A stretch of DNA of 64,000 bases from Methylocystis rosea (lineage in GTDB: Bacteria > Pseudomonadota > Alphaproteobacteria > Rhizobiales > Beijerinckiaceae), in the NCBI RefSeq assembly GCF_003855495.1, contig NZ_CP034086.1:1587501-1651500 (forward strand), in the 5' to 3' direction. Shown one piece after another: positions 54,731 through 63,444 of the stretch. Position 1 is the first letter of the stretch. Each line of letters begins with the position of its first letter. A model generated the notes under the pieces. It made no database searches, was not told the origin of the DNA, and saw only the letters and a list, made by a program, of their open reading frames with translations. The position numbers and the translations under genes were made by a program.

Positions 54731-55443
54731 GCCGACGAGGCCAGCCGCGCCACCTGCCGCCGCAATTCCTCCTGCGCGCGCGCGAGATTTTGATGCGCCC
54801 GCGCGCACCAGAGCTTGCGCGTCTCGTCGAGGCGGTAGAGCGCGTCTCCGTGCGCGGCGAATGTATCGATCATCTGGAGCCGCCCAAGGCAAAAGAGCGG
54901 CTCGGGCACCCAGGCGTATTCGAAACGAAGCCGCGCCAGATTTTGCTCGAACTCGGACCAGGACGCGCCGAGCGAGGAAAGATCGAGGTCGAGGAAGAGG
55001 TCCAGATCGCGCGAAAAGCCGGGGTAATGCTCAACCGTCGCGCGCGCATTGAGGTGGTTCGCTGTCGCCATGATCAGATCATGGATGGCCTGCGTATCGG
55101 TTTCGTCGAATTTCGAGTGACGTTCGAAGAGCGCTGCGCTGGCGCGAACATTTTCGGCGTCGGGACGAAGCAGACCGTCGTCGTCGCGTGTCACATAGAC
55201 GGCGTCATGCCAGAAGATGGCGGCGGCGATCAGATCTGGCCTAACGGCGAGCGCTTTCAAGCAGTCCAGCTTCGTTAGCAAATCGACGATATGGCCCCAA
55301 TCATGATACCTGCGTTGCGATTCGCGATAGGCGGCGTCGATAACCGAAAAAGCATTCGTGTCATGACGCCCGGCGATCAGGGCCCAATAATTCCGTACCG
55401 GATTAGAGATCATGCGCGAGTAGCGATCATAAGAGAAACCCAT
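54727..55443 (-). CDS. HD-superfamily metal-dependent phosphohydrolase-like protein
   Basis: About 238 residues. The HD motif is visible: H in RYHDWGHIVDLL, HD in IFWHDAVYVTRDDDGLLRP, and further His/Asp residues in DLIMATANHLNA and DLDLFLDLDL. It resembles small bacterial HD hydrolases that act on nucleotides, but the substrate is unknown. The ATG at 55443 is chosen for lack of better; it has no clear ribosome site, and 55413 is an alternative. It follows the adenylate cyclase gene by 50 bases on the same strand and ends the cluster. Confidence 0.75.
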   Translation of the reverse strand: MGFSYDRYSRMISNPVRNYWALIAGRHDTNAFSVIDAAYRESQRRYHDWGHIVDLLTKLDCLKALAVRPDLIAAAIFWHDAVYVTRDDDGLLRPDAENVRASAALFERHSKFDETDTQAIHDLIMATANHLNARATVEHYPGFSRDLDLFLDLDLSSLGASWSEFEQNLARLRFEYAWVPEPLFCLGRLQMIDTFAAHGDALYRLDETRKLWCARAHQNLARAQEELRRQVARLASSA

Positions 55444-55492
55444 AATACGTGCGGCTACACGGCAGGACAGCAGTCGCTCCCGGACGAAGACG

Positions 55493-57709
55493 TCACTTGC
55501 TCGAAAGATTCCATACCGAAGACCAGTTATCCTGCGACCCCTCCCTGGCGAGACCTCGATACCGATGCTCCAGGACGACATAGAGCGCGGGCCAGGGCTC
55601 GGGAACCGATCGCGCCAACGCCGAGGCCCCCTCGGCGGCGGCTTCGAATCGGCCGGACTCATATTCCTGGCGCATGAGGTCATGCGACTTGCGCCAGCGC
55701 ACATACGAGTCCGAGACCGCCATCTCGCTGTCGCCCGCGAGCGCGAAAACCCTCGTCGGTTCGCTCTTTCCGACGACGCGGACACGCCCAAGGTCAAGCC
55801 AGGCGAAGTCGGGCGCGGCGTCGCGCACCGCGCCAGAGGCCACAATGTCCGTCTGAAAGGCCTTGCTCGCCCCTTCGAGCCGCGACGCGAGATTCACCGT
55901 GTCGCCGAGAATCGAATAGTCGAAGCGGCGAATGGATCCCATGTTGCCGACGCTGCAAGGGCCGAGATTGAGGCCAAGCCCCATAGCCGCGGGCTGCGCA
56001 TCCTTGCCCGACGACGCCGCGGCCTCGGCGCGCCCTTTGTTGAGGCTGACGAGAGCCTCACGCATCGTCAGGGCGGCCTGAACAGCCTTGCGCGGATGGT
56101 CGTCGGTATCGAGCGGCGCATTCCAGAAGGCGAGCACCGCATCGCCCATATATTTGTCAATCGTGCCTTCCTGTTCGAGGATCGCGTCGGTCATCGGAGT
56201 CAAATATTCATTCATGAACTGCGTGAGTTCGCGCGCGCTCATGCCCTCCGAAATCCCTGAGAAATTGCGCAGATCTGAGAACAGCACGGTCAATTCGCGC
56301 GTCTCGCCGCCGAGCACCAGCCGCTCCGGATGTTCGGCGAGACGATCGACGACGGCAGGTGAGACGAACTTACCGAAGGCCTGACGGACATGGCGACGCG
56401 CGGACGTTTCGGACCGCCAGAGCGTCACTGCGCCAAAGAGATAGCCGCCAATGATCGCGAGACTCGGATAAGAGGGATCGAGCAGCAGGCCGCGGCGATC
56501 GAACAGATAAAAGGCGCCGGCGAATAGCCCCGCGACGGCGAGCGGCGCCGCCGCCGCCGAGACGAGCGGCGGCGCGATGAAGAGCAGGCTCATGATCAGC
56601 AAAAACGCGAAGGCGGCGACGACAAACTCCAGTCCGGGCGCCCAGTCCGGGCGCGCGAGCAGCGAGCCCGACGCGATCGATTCGACGATCTGCGCATGCA
56701 CGTCGACGCCGGGAACGACCGGCTCCAGGGGCGTCGCGCGGACGTCGCCGAGACCCGTCGCCAACGCGCCGACGAAGATGATGCGTCCCTCGATTTCGTC
56801 GCGCGCAACGCGGCCCTCGAGCACGTCCTTGGCTGAAATGTCTCGCGCAGCGTCAGTATGCGAATAGCGTGGCCGAACTTCCGCGTTGGGGCCGGTCGCA
56901 ATCTCGAAGGCGCCGACCTTGATCGCGTTGACGCCCGTCTGCTTGCCGAAAGCCGTTTGTCCGCTGGCGTTTGAAGACCGAATGATGATGGCCGGCTCGC
57001 CCTGGGCGATGCGCAGGGCTTCGAGCGCCAGGGAGGGCATGAGAACGTCGCCGGCGCGCGTCACCAGCGGCACCCGACGAACGATCTGGTCGTGATCGGG
57101 CAGCCAGTTTGTCGCGCCGAGCCCTCGCGCCGCTTCCGCAAGCGTTCGTTCCGGTCCGACCGCGCCTGCGAAAGCGGCGAGGAACGGGACGGGATCGTCG
57201 CCAGCGGTGACCAGCCCCGACTTCGCCAACAGCGGCGCCGAAACCGCGTCGGTCAGCGTGACTCCAAGCGTGGCGGGCGCCTTCGAGAGCGCCCGAGCCA
57301 AGATTTGATCGCCGCTCGGCGCTTTTGCGACGAGCTTCGCCACCTCGGCGCGGGCGCGTGGGTCAACGATCGCCTCGATCAGCTGGGACGCCCCGGCGCG
57401 ATCCGCCTCCGCGAAGATAAAGTCGAAGGCGATGGACGCCGCGCCGAGTTCGCGCAGACGGTCAAGAAGTTCGGCAAGCCGGGCCCGCGGCCAAGGCCAT
57501 TGCCCATAGGCGCTGAGACTTTTTTCGTCGACGCCCACGACCCGCGTCGGCGCCTCGGGATCATAGGCGCGAGGAGCCAGACGCTGAAACGTGTCGAAGA
57601 CAAAGTTGCGAAGGTCGTCGAGCGCCCGGGGCTGAATGACGCCCCAGGGAAAAATGAGAACCGCAGCGGCGACGATCGCGAGAAGGTAGGCGCGACGCCG
57701 CTTCAACAT
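55493..57709 (-). CDS. CHASE2-domain adenylate/guanylate cyclase
   Basis: About 738 residues. An N-terminal helix (YLLAIVAAAVLIFPWGVI) leads to a CHASE2 extracellular sensor domain (VVGVDEKSLSAYGQWPWPRA, GAASIAFDFIFAEADR). Three more membrane helices follow (LEFVVAAFAFLLIMSLLFIA and next ones), then a class III cyclase domain. Both metal aspartates are present (LFSDLRNFS and YMGDAVLAFW), as are the lysine (IDKYMGD) and aspartate (DYSILGDTVNLASRLE) that select ATP. It should make cAMP in response to a periplasmic signal. The ATG at 57709 has GAGG upstream; a GTG two codons earlier is possible. A Crp-type regulator is in the same gene group. Confidence 0.92.
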   Translation of the reverse strand: MLKRRRAYLLAIVAAAVLIFPWGVIQPRALDDLRNFVFDTFQRLAPRAYDPEAPTRVVGVDEKSLSAYGQWPWPRARLAELLDRLRELGAASIAFDFIFAEADRAGASQLIEAIVDPRARAEVAKLVAKAPSGDQILARALSKAPATLGVTLTDAVSAPLLAKSGLVTAGDDPVPFLAAFAGAVGPERTLAEAARGLGATNWLPDHDQIVRRVPLVTRAGDVLMPSLALEALRIAQGEPAIIIRSSNASGQTAFGKQTGVNAIKVGAFEIATGPNAEVRPRYSHTDAARDISAKDVLEGRVARDEIEGRIIFVGALATGLGDVRATPLEPVVPGVDVHAQIVESIASGSLLARPDWAPGLEFVVAAFAFLLIMSLLFIAPPLVSAAAAPLAVAGLFAGAFYLFDRRGLLLDPSYPSLAIIGGYLFGAVTLWRSETSARRHVRQAFGKFVSPAVVDRLAEHPERLVLGGETRELTVLFSDLRNFSGISEGMSARELTQFMNEYLTPMTDAILEQEGTIDKYMGDAVLAFWNAPLDTDDHPRKAVQAALTMREALVSLNKGRAEAAASSGKDAQPAAMGLGLNLGPCSVGNMGSIRRFDYSILGDTVNLASRLEGASKAFQTDIVASGAVRDAAPDFAWLDLGRVRVVGKSEPTRVFALAGDSEMAVSDSYVRWRKSHDLMRQEYESGRFEAAAEGASALARSVPEPWPALYVVLEHRYRGLAREGSQDNWSSVWNLSSK

Positions 57710-57773
57710 CTCCACCTCGCATGACGGTCACGCCGTCGCCGGGGCGATCCGCGAGGCTGGCGCCGCCGCAGAA

Positions 57774-58991
57774 CTAGTAGCCCGGCCCGTCAATCGCAAC
57801 AGGCCCGCCTCCGTGACCGCCGCTCCCATGACCGCTTCCGTGACCCCCTTGGCCGCCGCCGCTACCCGAGCCGCCGCCCCCGAAGAGGCCTCCACCGCCG
57901 CCTTCGCCGCCGTGGCCACCCTCGCCACCGCCGTACTGGCCGCCCTCGCCGCCTTCATAGCCGCCGCCATGGCCGCCTTCGCCATGGCCGCCTCCATAAC
58001 CGCCGCCATGGCCGCCCTCGCCGCCGTGACCACCTTCGCCATGTCCGCCGTGGCCGCCCTCGCCGTGGCCGCCCTCGCCATGACCGCCGTGGCCGCCATG
58101 TCCGCCATGGCCCCCCTCGCCGCCTTCATGACCACCGTGATCATGTCCGCCATGGCCGCCGTGATCATGATCGTCGTGGTGGCCGTCATTTCCGCCTTGG
58201 CGCGCCGGCGTCGGCAGCGGAGCAGGCTGATTGTCGACATTGGCGCGGCTCTGCACGAGCGCATTGCCGAACCAAACCGGACCCAGCGCGTCGAGCCCTG
58301 GCGGACTGACGACGTCCGGCGGACGATCATTGCCGAGCGCAAGATTCGCCTCTTCGTTTGTCGGCGAGCGCTTGGCGCCGCCACGCTGCGTTTTGCCGCT
58401 CTCCAACGCGGCGACGATTTGCGCGATCGTTTCAGGCGGCACGAGAAAAGGCTCAGACACCGGCCCGCCGCTCGGCGCGCAAACGCCATAGCCCGGGCGC
58501 GTGAGCGCCTGGCCGCCAACGTCGATGAAACCATATTGATGCACGACGAGCGTGCCGCATGAGCCGCCAACCCGAACCAGCGCCGTCCCACCGCGCACGC
58601 CGATGGACGCCGTCGGCGTGCGCAGCTTTGTGCCGCCTTCGTGGCTGACGCCGCCGCCGACGAAGCGCATGACGCCCTTCGCCATCGACACGCCCTGCTG
58701 ACCGCCGCCGCCTTGTGAATAGACAAAATCGTCAACGGTGACGGCGCTGTTGCGTCCGACGGTCATCGTCGATGTGTCGTTAAAGACGATCTGGGCGCTG
58801 CCGTACGGACTCGTCTCGATGCGTTCGCGCCGCTGCACGCCAAGGCCAACGGATAGCGAGCGCTTCGCGGCGCCCGGCGGCGTGCCATGCGCGCTCTGAT
58901 TGACCGCGCCGACGTTCCCGACGTTATCTGCGAGCGCGGGACCCGCGACGAGCGCGAGAGCGGTTGTGGCGGCCGCGGAGAACTTTTTCAT
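57774..58991 (-). CDS. Secreted FecR-domain protein with His/Gly-rich repeat tail
   Basis: A 405-residue protein with a signal peptide (AATTALALVAGPALA). A FecR-type domain includes GLGVQRRERIETSPYGSAQI and VGRNSAVTVDDFVYS, then LRTPTASIGVRGGTALVRVG. The C-terminal about 135 residues are made of short HGG, EGG and GEGGHGG units with more than 25 histidines, a possible zinc or nickel binding tail; the DNA for this part (about 57800-58190) is strongly repetitive. It starts 12 bases after the TPR/barrel gene and is followed by the cyclase, so these appear to be one operon. Confidence 0.85.
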   Translation of the reverse strand: MKKFSAAATTALALVAGPALADNVGNVGAVNQSAHGTPPGAAKRSLSVGLGVQRRERIETSPYGSAQIVFNDTSTMTVGRNSAVTVDDFVYSQGGGGQQGVSMAKGVMRFVGGGVSHEGGTKLRTPTASIGVRGGTALVRVGGSCGTLVVHQYGFIDVGGQALTRPGYGVCAPSGGPVSEPFLVPPETIAQIVAALESGKTQRGGAKRSPTNEEANLALGNDRPPDVVSPPGLDALGPVWFGNALVQSRANVDNQPAPLPTPARQGGNDGHHDDHDHGGHGGHDHGGHEGGEGGHGGHGGHGGHGEGGHGEGGHGGHGEGGHGGEGGHGGGYGGGHGEGGHGGGYEGGEGGQYGGGEGGHGGEGGGGGLFGGGGSGSGGGQGGHGSGHGSGGHGGGPVAIDGPGY

Positions 58992-59003
58992 TTATCGTCT
59001 CCG

Positions 59004-60362
59004 TCAGAACTTTGCCGTTGGCCCGAAACTGACGGACACGTTGTCAGTCTTGAAATTCGGCAGATTTGAATCGTTGCGCGCATACTCGACGTTGCCGGCG
59101 AAACCGAAATACGGCGTGACCGGCAAGTCCACCATCAGGCCGCCGATCCAGACGGTGTCTCGACGCGCTACGAAGGGATTGATCACCGGATTGGCGGCGT
59201 CGAAGGCAAGATGCGTAAAGCGGCCATAAGGCGCGAAGGTCCATCTGCGCGGAATAATTGGAAATGGCGGGTCGACCTCGAGCCGCAGCATCGCCTGAAC
59301 GTCGACCTGATCGGAAGATTGCTGCGGATTGCCCGCCCACGCGCGCGTGTAGGCGACGCGACCTTCAAGCCTCAGGTCGTTGGTCAGTCGGTAGGAGCTG
59401 CTCAAATAGCCCGTGACGACGTCGCCAGTCGCCAAGGTCGATACTGTCGAATAGGGCGAGAAACCGGCATAGCCGAGGAAGCCCGGCGAGGGATCAACCC
59501 AGATCGCCCGCCATTCGGCGCCCGGCTCGAACCACAGGTCGCGACTGAGTTCCGCGCCGAAACTCATGCCCGCGCCGCCGGCGTTCAGATAATTGCTGCC
59601 GCCGAGCAGCGCCACCGCGCCGGTCACGTATGGCTTGATGGAGAGACCCGGATAAAGATCGGGCGCGATATGGATGCGTGGTCCGACGGAGCCGGCGAAC
59701 AGCGCGACGCTATATTGCGGCAGGCGAAATTGCTCTGTGGCGTAGCCCGTCACGCGCGTCTCGAGCTGGTCGCCGCGCGCATTCTGAAAATCCAGATCAT
59801 GCGCGGCCTGCACCAACTGAAAGCTGTTGATGTCGCCCTTGCGCGAGGCGGCCGACGCGACGCCGACGCCGCCGACCTGGAAAAGATTATTGGTCGGGAA
59901 GAAATTGGCGTTCGATTGCGCTCGCAGGCCGACGTGCATCCGCAGATAAAGCCGGTTGGCTTGCGTGCGCTTCTCGATATCGGGCAGCTGCGCTTCGACC
60001 TGAGCCACCTGAACCGGATCGAGGCCGCCTTCGGCGAGCGCGTTGCGTAAATGCTGCGCCGAGAGTTCATAGGCGCCGAGCCGCGCATAAAGGAAACCAA
60101 GCTCCTTTCGGGCGCGCGACAAGTTCGGGTTGAACATCAGCATGCGCTCAAGCGCGCCGATTCCCGCTTCATAGTCGCGTAGCTCCGTCGACAGCAGGAC
60201 GTAGCGATAGGTCGCGTCATAGTCGGTTGGATTATGCTGAATATAGGCTGCGAGGCGCTCCTGTTCGGCGCGCGGATCCTCCTGCGCCAGAGCCGGACTG
60301 AAAAGTGCGAATGCGGCAAACAGTGCGCCCAAAAGCCTCGGCGCCGCTCTATATGCGAACAT
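59004..60362 (-). CDS. TPR plus outer-membrane beta-barrel protein (Slam/DUF560-like layout)
   Basis: About 452 residues. Signal peptide (LLGALFAAFALFSPALA), then about 130 residues of TPR-like repeats (LAAYIQHNPTDYDATYRYVL, LGFLYARLGAYELSAQHLRN), then some 290 residues with the alternating pattern of beta-barrel strands (YLRMHVGLRAQSNANFF, LRLEGRVAYTRAW, FAGNVEYARND) ending in a terminal phenylalanine, as needed for barrel assembly. This order (periplasmic TPR, then barrel) is that of Slam-type surface-protein exporters, but family membership was not tested. The ATG at 60362 is used; a TTG three codons earlier is possible. Confidence 0.8.
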   Translation of the reverse strand: MFAYRAAPRLLGALFAAFALFSPALAQEDPRAEQERLAAYIQHNPTDYDATYRYVLLSTELRDYEAGIGALERMLMFNPNLSRARKELGFLYARLGAYELSAQHLRNALAEGGLDPVQVAQVEAQLPDIEKRTQANRLYLRMHVGLRAQSNANFFPTNNLFQVGGVGVASAASRKGDINSFQLVQAAHDLDFQNARGDQLETRVTGYATEQFRLPQYSVALFAGSVGPRIHIAPDLYPGLSIKPYVTGAVALLGGSNYLNAGGAGMSFGAELSRDLWFEPGAEWRAIWVDPSPGFLGYAGFSPYSTVSTLATGDVVTGYLSSSYRLTNDLRLEGRVAYTRAWAGNPQQSSDQVDVQAMLRLEVDPPFPIIPRRWTFAPYGRFTHLAFDAANPVINPFVARRDTVWIGGLMVDLPVTPYFGFAGNVEYARNDSNLPNFKTDNVSVSFGPTAKF

Positions 60363-60626
60363 AAATGGCAAGCCCCCGTAAAAAATCGGAAAACGGCGAT
60401 CGAAGCCGGACCGTCAGCTGAACCGGAAGCTGACTCATGTCGCCTGGAGTATCAAGCTAGCGCCGGACGATGCGCCGATGCGAATGACACGACGGCGCAA
60501 TGTGTCTGCTGCGAATTAATCCGATGCAGCAACATCTTAAGGCCTTTTCTGCCCATCCTCCTTGCACAAACGGCGGACACAACAAATTCTCGGGTGTTGC
60601 CTTGAAAGCACAGGCGCGACGCCTGG

Positions 60627-61034
60627 CTAACGCCGGAGCCCGCCATCGAAGAGAGAGACAACTTCGCCGCTTTCCGTCGACGACTGCTCGGCGGCCGACG
60701 ACGACGAGGGAATGACGCCCCTACGCCAGCGCGCCGAGAACGCGCGGCGGCGCGGACGCGCGATGGCGCGTGAATCTTCGCAAGACGCGCCCGGCGCGAG
60801 GAGCCAGCGCAGCACGATCAGCAAGTCGGCGGCGCGGCGCGACGCGCCGATCTCCACCGCGTTGCGGATGTCGGCGACGACTCGCCCACGTGCGACGTCG
60901 ATCGAGACGGCCCGGCGGTATCGCGCCAGCATGCGATGGTGCTTGTCGCTGGGGCTCACGCCCAGGATGAGTTCATGGCCGCGCAGGCCCGCCACTTCGG
61001 CGCAACGCTCGATCGGCGTCAATTCGGGAATCAT
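60627..61034 (-). CDS. Hypothetical protein between Crp-like and barrel genes
   Basis: A 135-residue protein; the ATG at 61034 follows GGGAGAACCCCGAA. The N-terminal two thirds (ELTPIERCAEVAGLRGHELI and ILGVSPSDKHHRMLARYRRA) look folded and helical, with VVADIRNAVEIGASRRAADL next; the C-terminus is Arg/Ser-rich and probably disordered. No family recognised. It lies on the same strand as the neighbouring regulator and exporter genes. Confidence 0.55.
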   Translation of the reverse strand: MIPELTPIERCAEVAGLRGHELILGVSPSDKHHRMLARYRRAVSIDVARGRVVADIRNAVEIGASRRAADLLIVLRWLLAPGASCEDSRAIARPRRRAFSARWRRGVIPSSSSAAEQSSTESGEVVSLFDGGLRR

Positions 61035-61144
61035 TTCGGGGTTCTCCCAATCGCTTGCTCTGCCGCGGGTCCTTTGCCTCTTGTCGGCAGCATAGCGACG
61101 GTAGCGCCCTGTTCCTCATCTGTTTGTGCGAGAACGCACAGGGG

Positions 61145-61834
61145 TCATTCGGCTTCGTTGAGCGCCTCTTGAACCCGCTTCTCCAGGACCGACGGGCGCA
61201 ACAGCACGAGACCGCCGCGAATTTTTTCGGCGAGGCCTTCGTCGATCATGGCCGAAAGTTCGCGGCTGACCTGTTCGCGCCGACAACCGATACGGGCGGC
61301 GAGATCATGCTGAAACGGCGGCGGCGATACGATCGACTGTCCCGTCGACCCTTTGCGCGGCGCCGACATGCGCAACAATTCGGAATAGAGCCGATGCTTG
61401 AGGTCGAGCACCGAGCGCTCGAACAGACGCGTATTCAGTTCCCGCACCCGCGCCGTCAGCAGTCGCAACAGCCGCTCGCAAATCTCCGGCTCGCCAAACA
61501 GGATTTCCTTGAAGACCACTGGCGGCACCAGCAAAAGTTCCGCGTTGGTGAGCGCCGTCACATTGGCGGAGCGCTTGGCCCCGTCGACCGCCGCCATCTC
61601 GCCGAAGAATTTGCCTGGTCCGAAGTCCCCGAAGATCATTTCCTTGCCGGCGGCGGTTCGTATCAGCACACGAACGTCGCCGCTGACGATGAAATATACA
61701 TCGGTCGAAGGATCGTCGAAATCGAGGACCAGCTCATGCTCGGCGTAGCGCCTGCGCACGCAGTGGCGCGCGAGCTGCTCGCCGCGCGTCGGGTCAAGGC
61801 CAACAAAGAAAGGAATCCCGTCAAATAGGGACAC
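61145..61834 (-). CDS. Crp/Fnr-family regulator with intact cAMP-binding residues
   Basis: A 229-residue regulator. The cyclic-nucleotide fold includes FGPGKFFGEMAAVDGAKRSA: Gly78-Glu79 and Arg88-Ser89 correspond to the sugar- and phosphate-binding residues of E. coli CRP, so it can bind cAMP. The C-terminal helix-turn-helix is HDLAARIGCRREQVSRELSA (176-195). No N-terminal cysteines for an FNR cluster are seen. It begins the row of minus-strand genes that includes a predicted adenylate cyclase and may read its cAMP. Confidence 0.9.
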   Translation of the reverse strand: MSLFDGIPFFVGLDPTRGEQLARHCVRRRYAEHELVLDFDDPSTDVYFIVSGDVRVLIRTAAGKEMIFGDFGPGKFFGEMAAVDGAKRSANVTALTNAELLLVPPVVFKEILFGEPEICERLLRLLTARVRELNTRLFERSVLDLKHRLYSELLRMSAPRKGSTGQSIVSPPPFQHDLAARIGCRREQVSRELSAMIDEGLAEKIRGGLVLLRPSVLEKRVQEALNEAE

Positions 61835-61936
61835 ATCGCGCTCCTGAATTTGGAAATGCCGCCGATATTGCCGCTAAATGTCGACCTCGTCGAGGCGCAA
61901 TCTGCTGGCGGACGCAGACTCTTCGGGCGATGATTG

Positions 61937-62905
61937 ATGATGCAAGCGTTCAGACTCGCGACCTTCAATCTGGAAAATCTCGATTGGTCGGGGACCAAAC
62001 CGGAGGCGTTTGCGCGCCGAACCGACGCGCTGCGCCCCCTGCTGGAGACGCTCGACGCCGATATATTGTGCCTGCAGGAAATTCATGCGCAGAGGCGTCA
62101 CAAGCATGACGCGCGGCAATATATCGCGCTCGACCGGTTGCTTGCGACGACCAGATACGCGAATTTTCATCGGGCGACGACCGTTAGGCCCGGCGGCGAC
62201 GCGCCCGCCGACGTGCATAATCTGGCGATCCTTTCACGATGGCCGATGCGCGCGCAGCGGCAGATCCACCACGACATTGTGGCGCGATGGGTCTGGCCCC
62301 CGCCGCGGGACGCCGACGGCTCCCAGCCGGAGCCGGTGGAGATCGCTTGGGACAGGCCCCTGCTCTACGCTGCTGTCGAGCTTCCCAACGGATGCGCGCT
62401 CCACGTCGTCAATCTGCATCTCCGCGCGCCGCGCGCCATTCCTATCGCGACGGCGCGCGGTTTCGGGTCGAGCCGCGCACAGATCGAGGGCCAATTCGTG
62501 GCGGCGCTCAAGCGCGAAGGCCAAGCGCTGGAGGCCCGGCTGTTCGCCGAAACGCTCTTTGACGCGGAGCCGCAGGCGCAGATCGCAATCGCCGGCGACT
62601 TCAACGCCGACGAGCATGACGCGCCGACCAGACTCTTGCGCGGCGGCGGAGACGAAGCGGCGGAAGGCGACCGGGCCCTCGTCGCCTTGGAAGAGCGCGT
62701 CGCGCCGTCGCGGCGCTTCACCGTGAGACATGCGGGACGCCAAACGCTGATCGACCATCTCCTCGCCTCACGGACATTAGCCGCCAATTGGCGCGAGACC
62801 ACCATCCTGAACGACGGGCTGCAGGACGAAGTCTACGCGCAAGAGCCTGTCGAGGGATCGCTTCACGCGCCCGTGTGCGCGCGGTTTGATCTGGTCGAAA
62901 AATGA
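61937..62905 (+). CDS. Endonuclease/exonuclease/phosphatase (EEP) family protein
   Basis: About 323 residues. EEP motifs: LATFNLENLDWSG at the start (metal-binding Asn), ILCLQEIHAQR (Glu), NLHLRAPRA (His of the second metal site region), IAGDFNADEHDAPTR (Asp/Asn) and LIDHLLASR (DH). The family contains DNase I-like nucleases and phosphatases; the substrate is unknown. The ATG at 61937 or the next codon at 61940 can be used. It is divergent from the Crp-like gene, with about 100 bases between. Confidence 0.88.
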   Translation: MMQAFRLATFNLENLDWSGTKPEAFARRTDALRPLLETLDADILCLQEIHAQRRHKHDARQYIALDRLLATTRYANFHRATTVRPGGDAPADVHNLAILSRWPMRAQRQIHHDIVARWVWPPPRDADGSQPEPVEIAWDRPLLYAAVELPNGCALHVVNLHLRAPRAIPIATARGFGSSRAQIEGQFVAALKREGQALEARLFAETLFDAEPQAQIAIAGDFNADEHDAPTRLLRGGGDEAAEGDRALVALEERVAPSRRFTVRHAGRQTLIDHLLASRTLAANWRETTILNDGLQDEVYAQEPVEGSLHAPVCARFDLVEK

Positions 62906-62957
62906 CCGCGGCGCCGCTTGTGAACCCGAGCGCGCCGCTCGAGCGTAAGGCCGCGCG

Positions 62958-63281
62958 TCACACGGAGGCGAACGATCTTAACTGTTCGGCCATGGCGCGC
63001 GTTTCGCTCCAGTCCAGTTCAACGTCCGCTTGACCTTCGGAGGAGACGATGATGCCGCTCTGCTCGACCCTCGCATCGAAGTCATGATCGCTGGCGATGG
63101 GGCTCATATAGATTTGCTGTTGTTCGCCGCGGTCGCCCTTCGCCACGGAGTCGAGGGCGCGCGAAAGGATCGCCGCCTCTTCTTTGGTAAAGCGCCGCAG
63201 GGGGTGGCCGGGAAGGCGGAGCGTCGCCAATACGACAAATGATCGATGCTTTGAGGCGACAAGCTCGAAGAGCTGAGACAT
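62958..63281 (-). CDS. Hypothetical protein
   Basis: A 107-residue protein using the ATG at 63281. The sequence is compact, with strands and helices (RSFVVLATLRLPGHPLRR, FTKEEAAILSRALDSVAKGD) and an acidic C-terminal part (QADVELDWSETRAMAEQLRS), but no family is recognised. A much longer open frame upstream runs into the DUF938 gene on the other strand and is not coding. The ribosome site is weak. Confidence 0.45.
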   Translation of the reverse strand: MSQLFELVASKHRSFVVLATLRLPGHPLRRFTKEEAAILSRALDSVAKGDRGEQQQIYMSPIASDHDFDARVEQSGIIVSSEGQADVELDWSETRAMAEQLRSFASV

Positions 63282-63444
63282 TTTTGAGACCCCATCGGCG
63301 GTTCGCGACAGCAAGAGACGAGTTTTTGCACGCCGTCGCGCAGGCGCCCTTCTTGAAGGACGGTCAGGAGCCCGCCTTTCGTAGCTGAGCGCATCAAATT
63401 TCATGCCTACGATCCATCCAAGGGTCTCGCCGTGAGAGAAACAG

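Noticed and set aside
57813..58562. An Ala/Val/Met-rich plus-strand frame opposite the FecR protein, and the possibility that the repeated DNA here is a CRISPR array
   Set aside because: The repeat units are short codon repeats (HGG/EGG) in frame with the FecR gene, with no spacers of constant length.
60486..60506. Inverted repeat GACAC-N11-GTGTC upstream of the barrel gene as a Crp site
   Set aside because: The arms are only five bases and the spacing does not fit the TGTGA-N6-TCACA pattern; not enough to call an operator.
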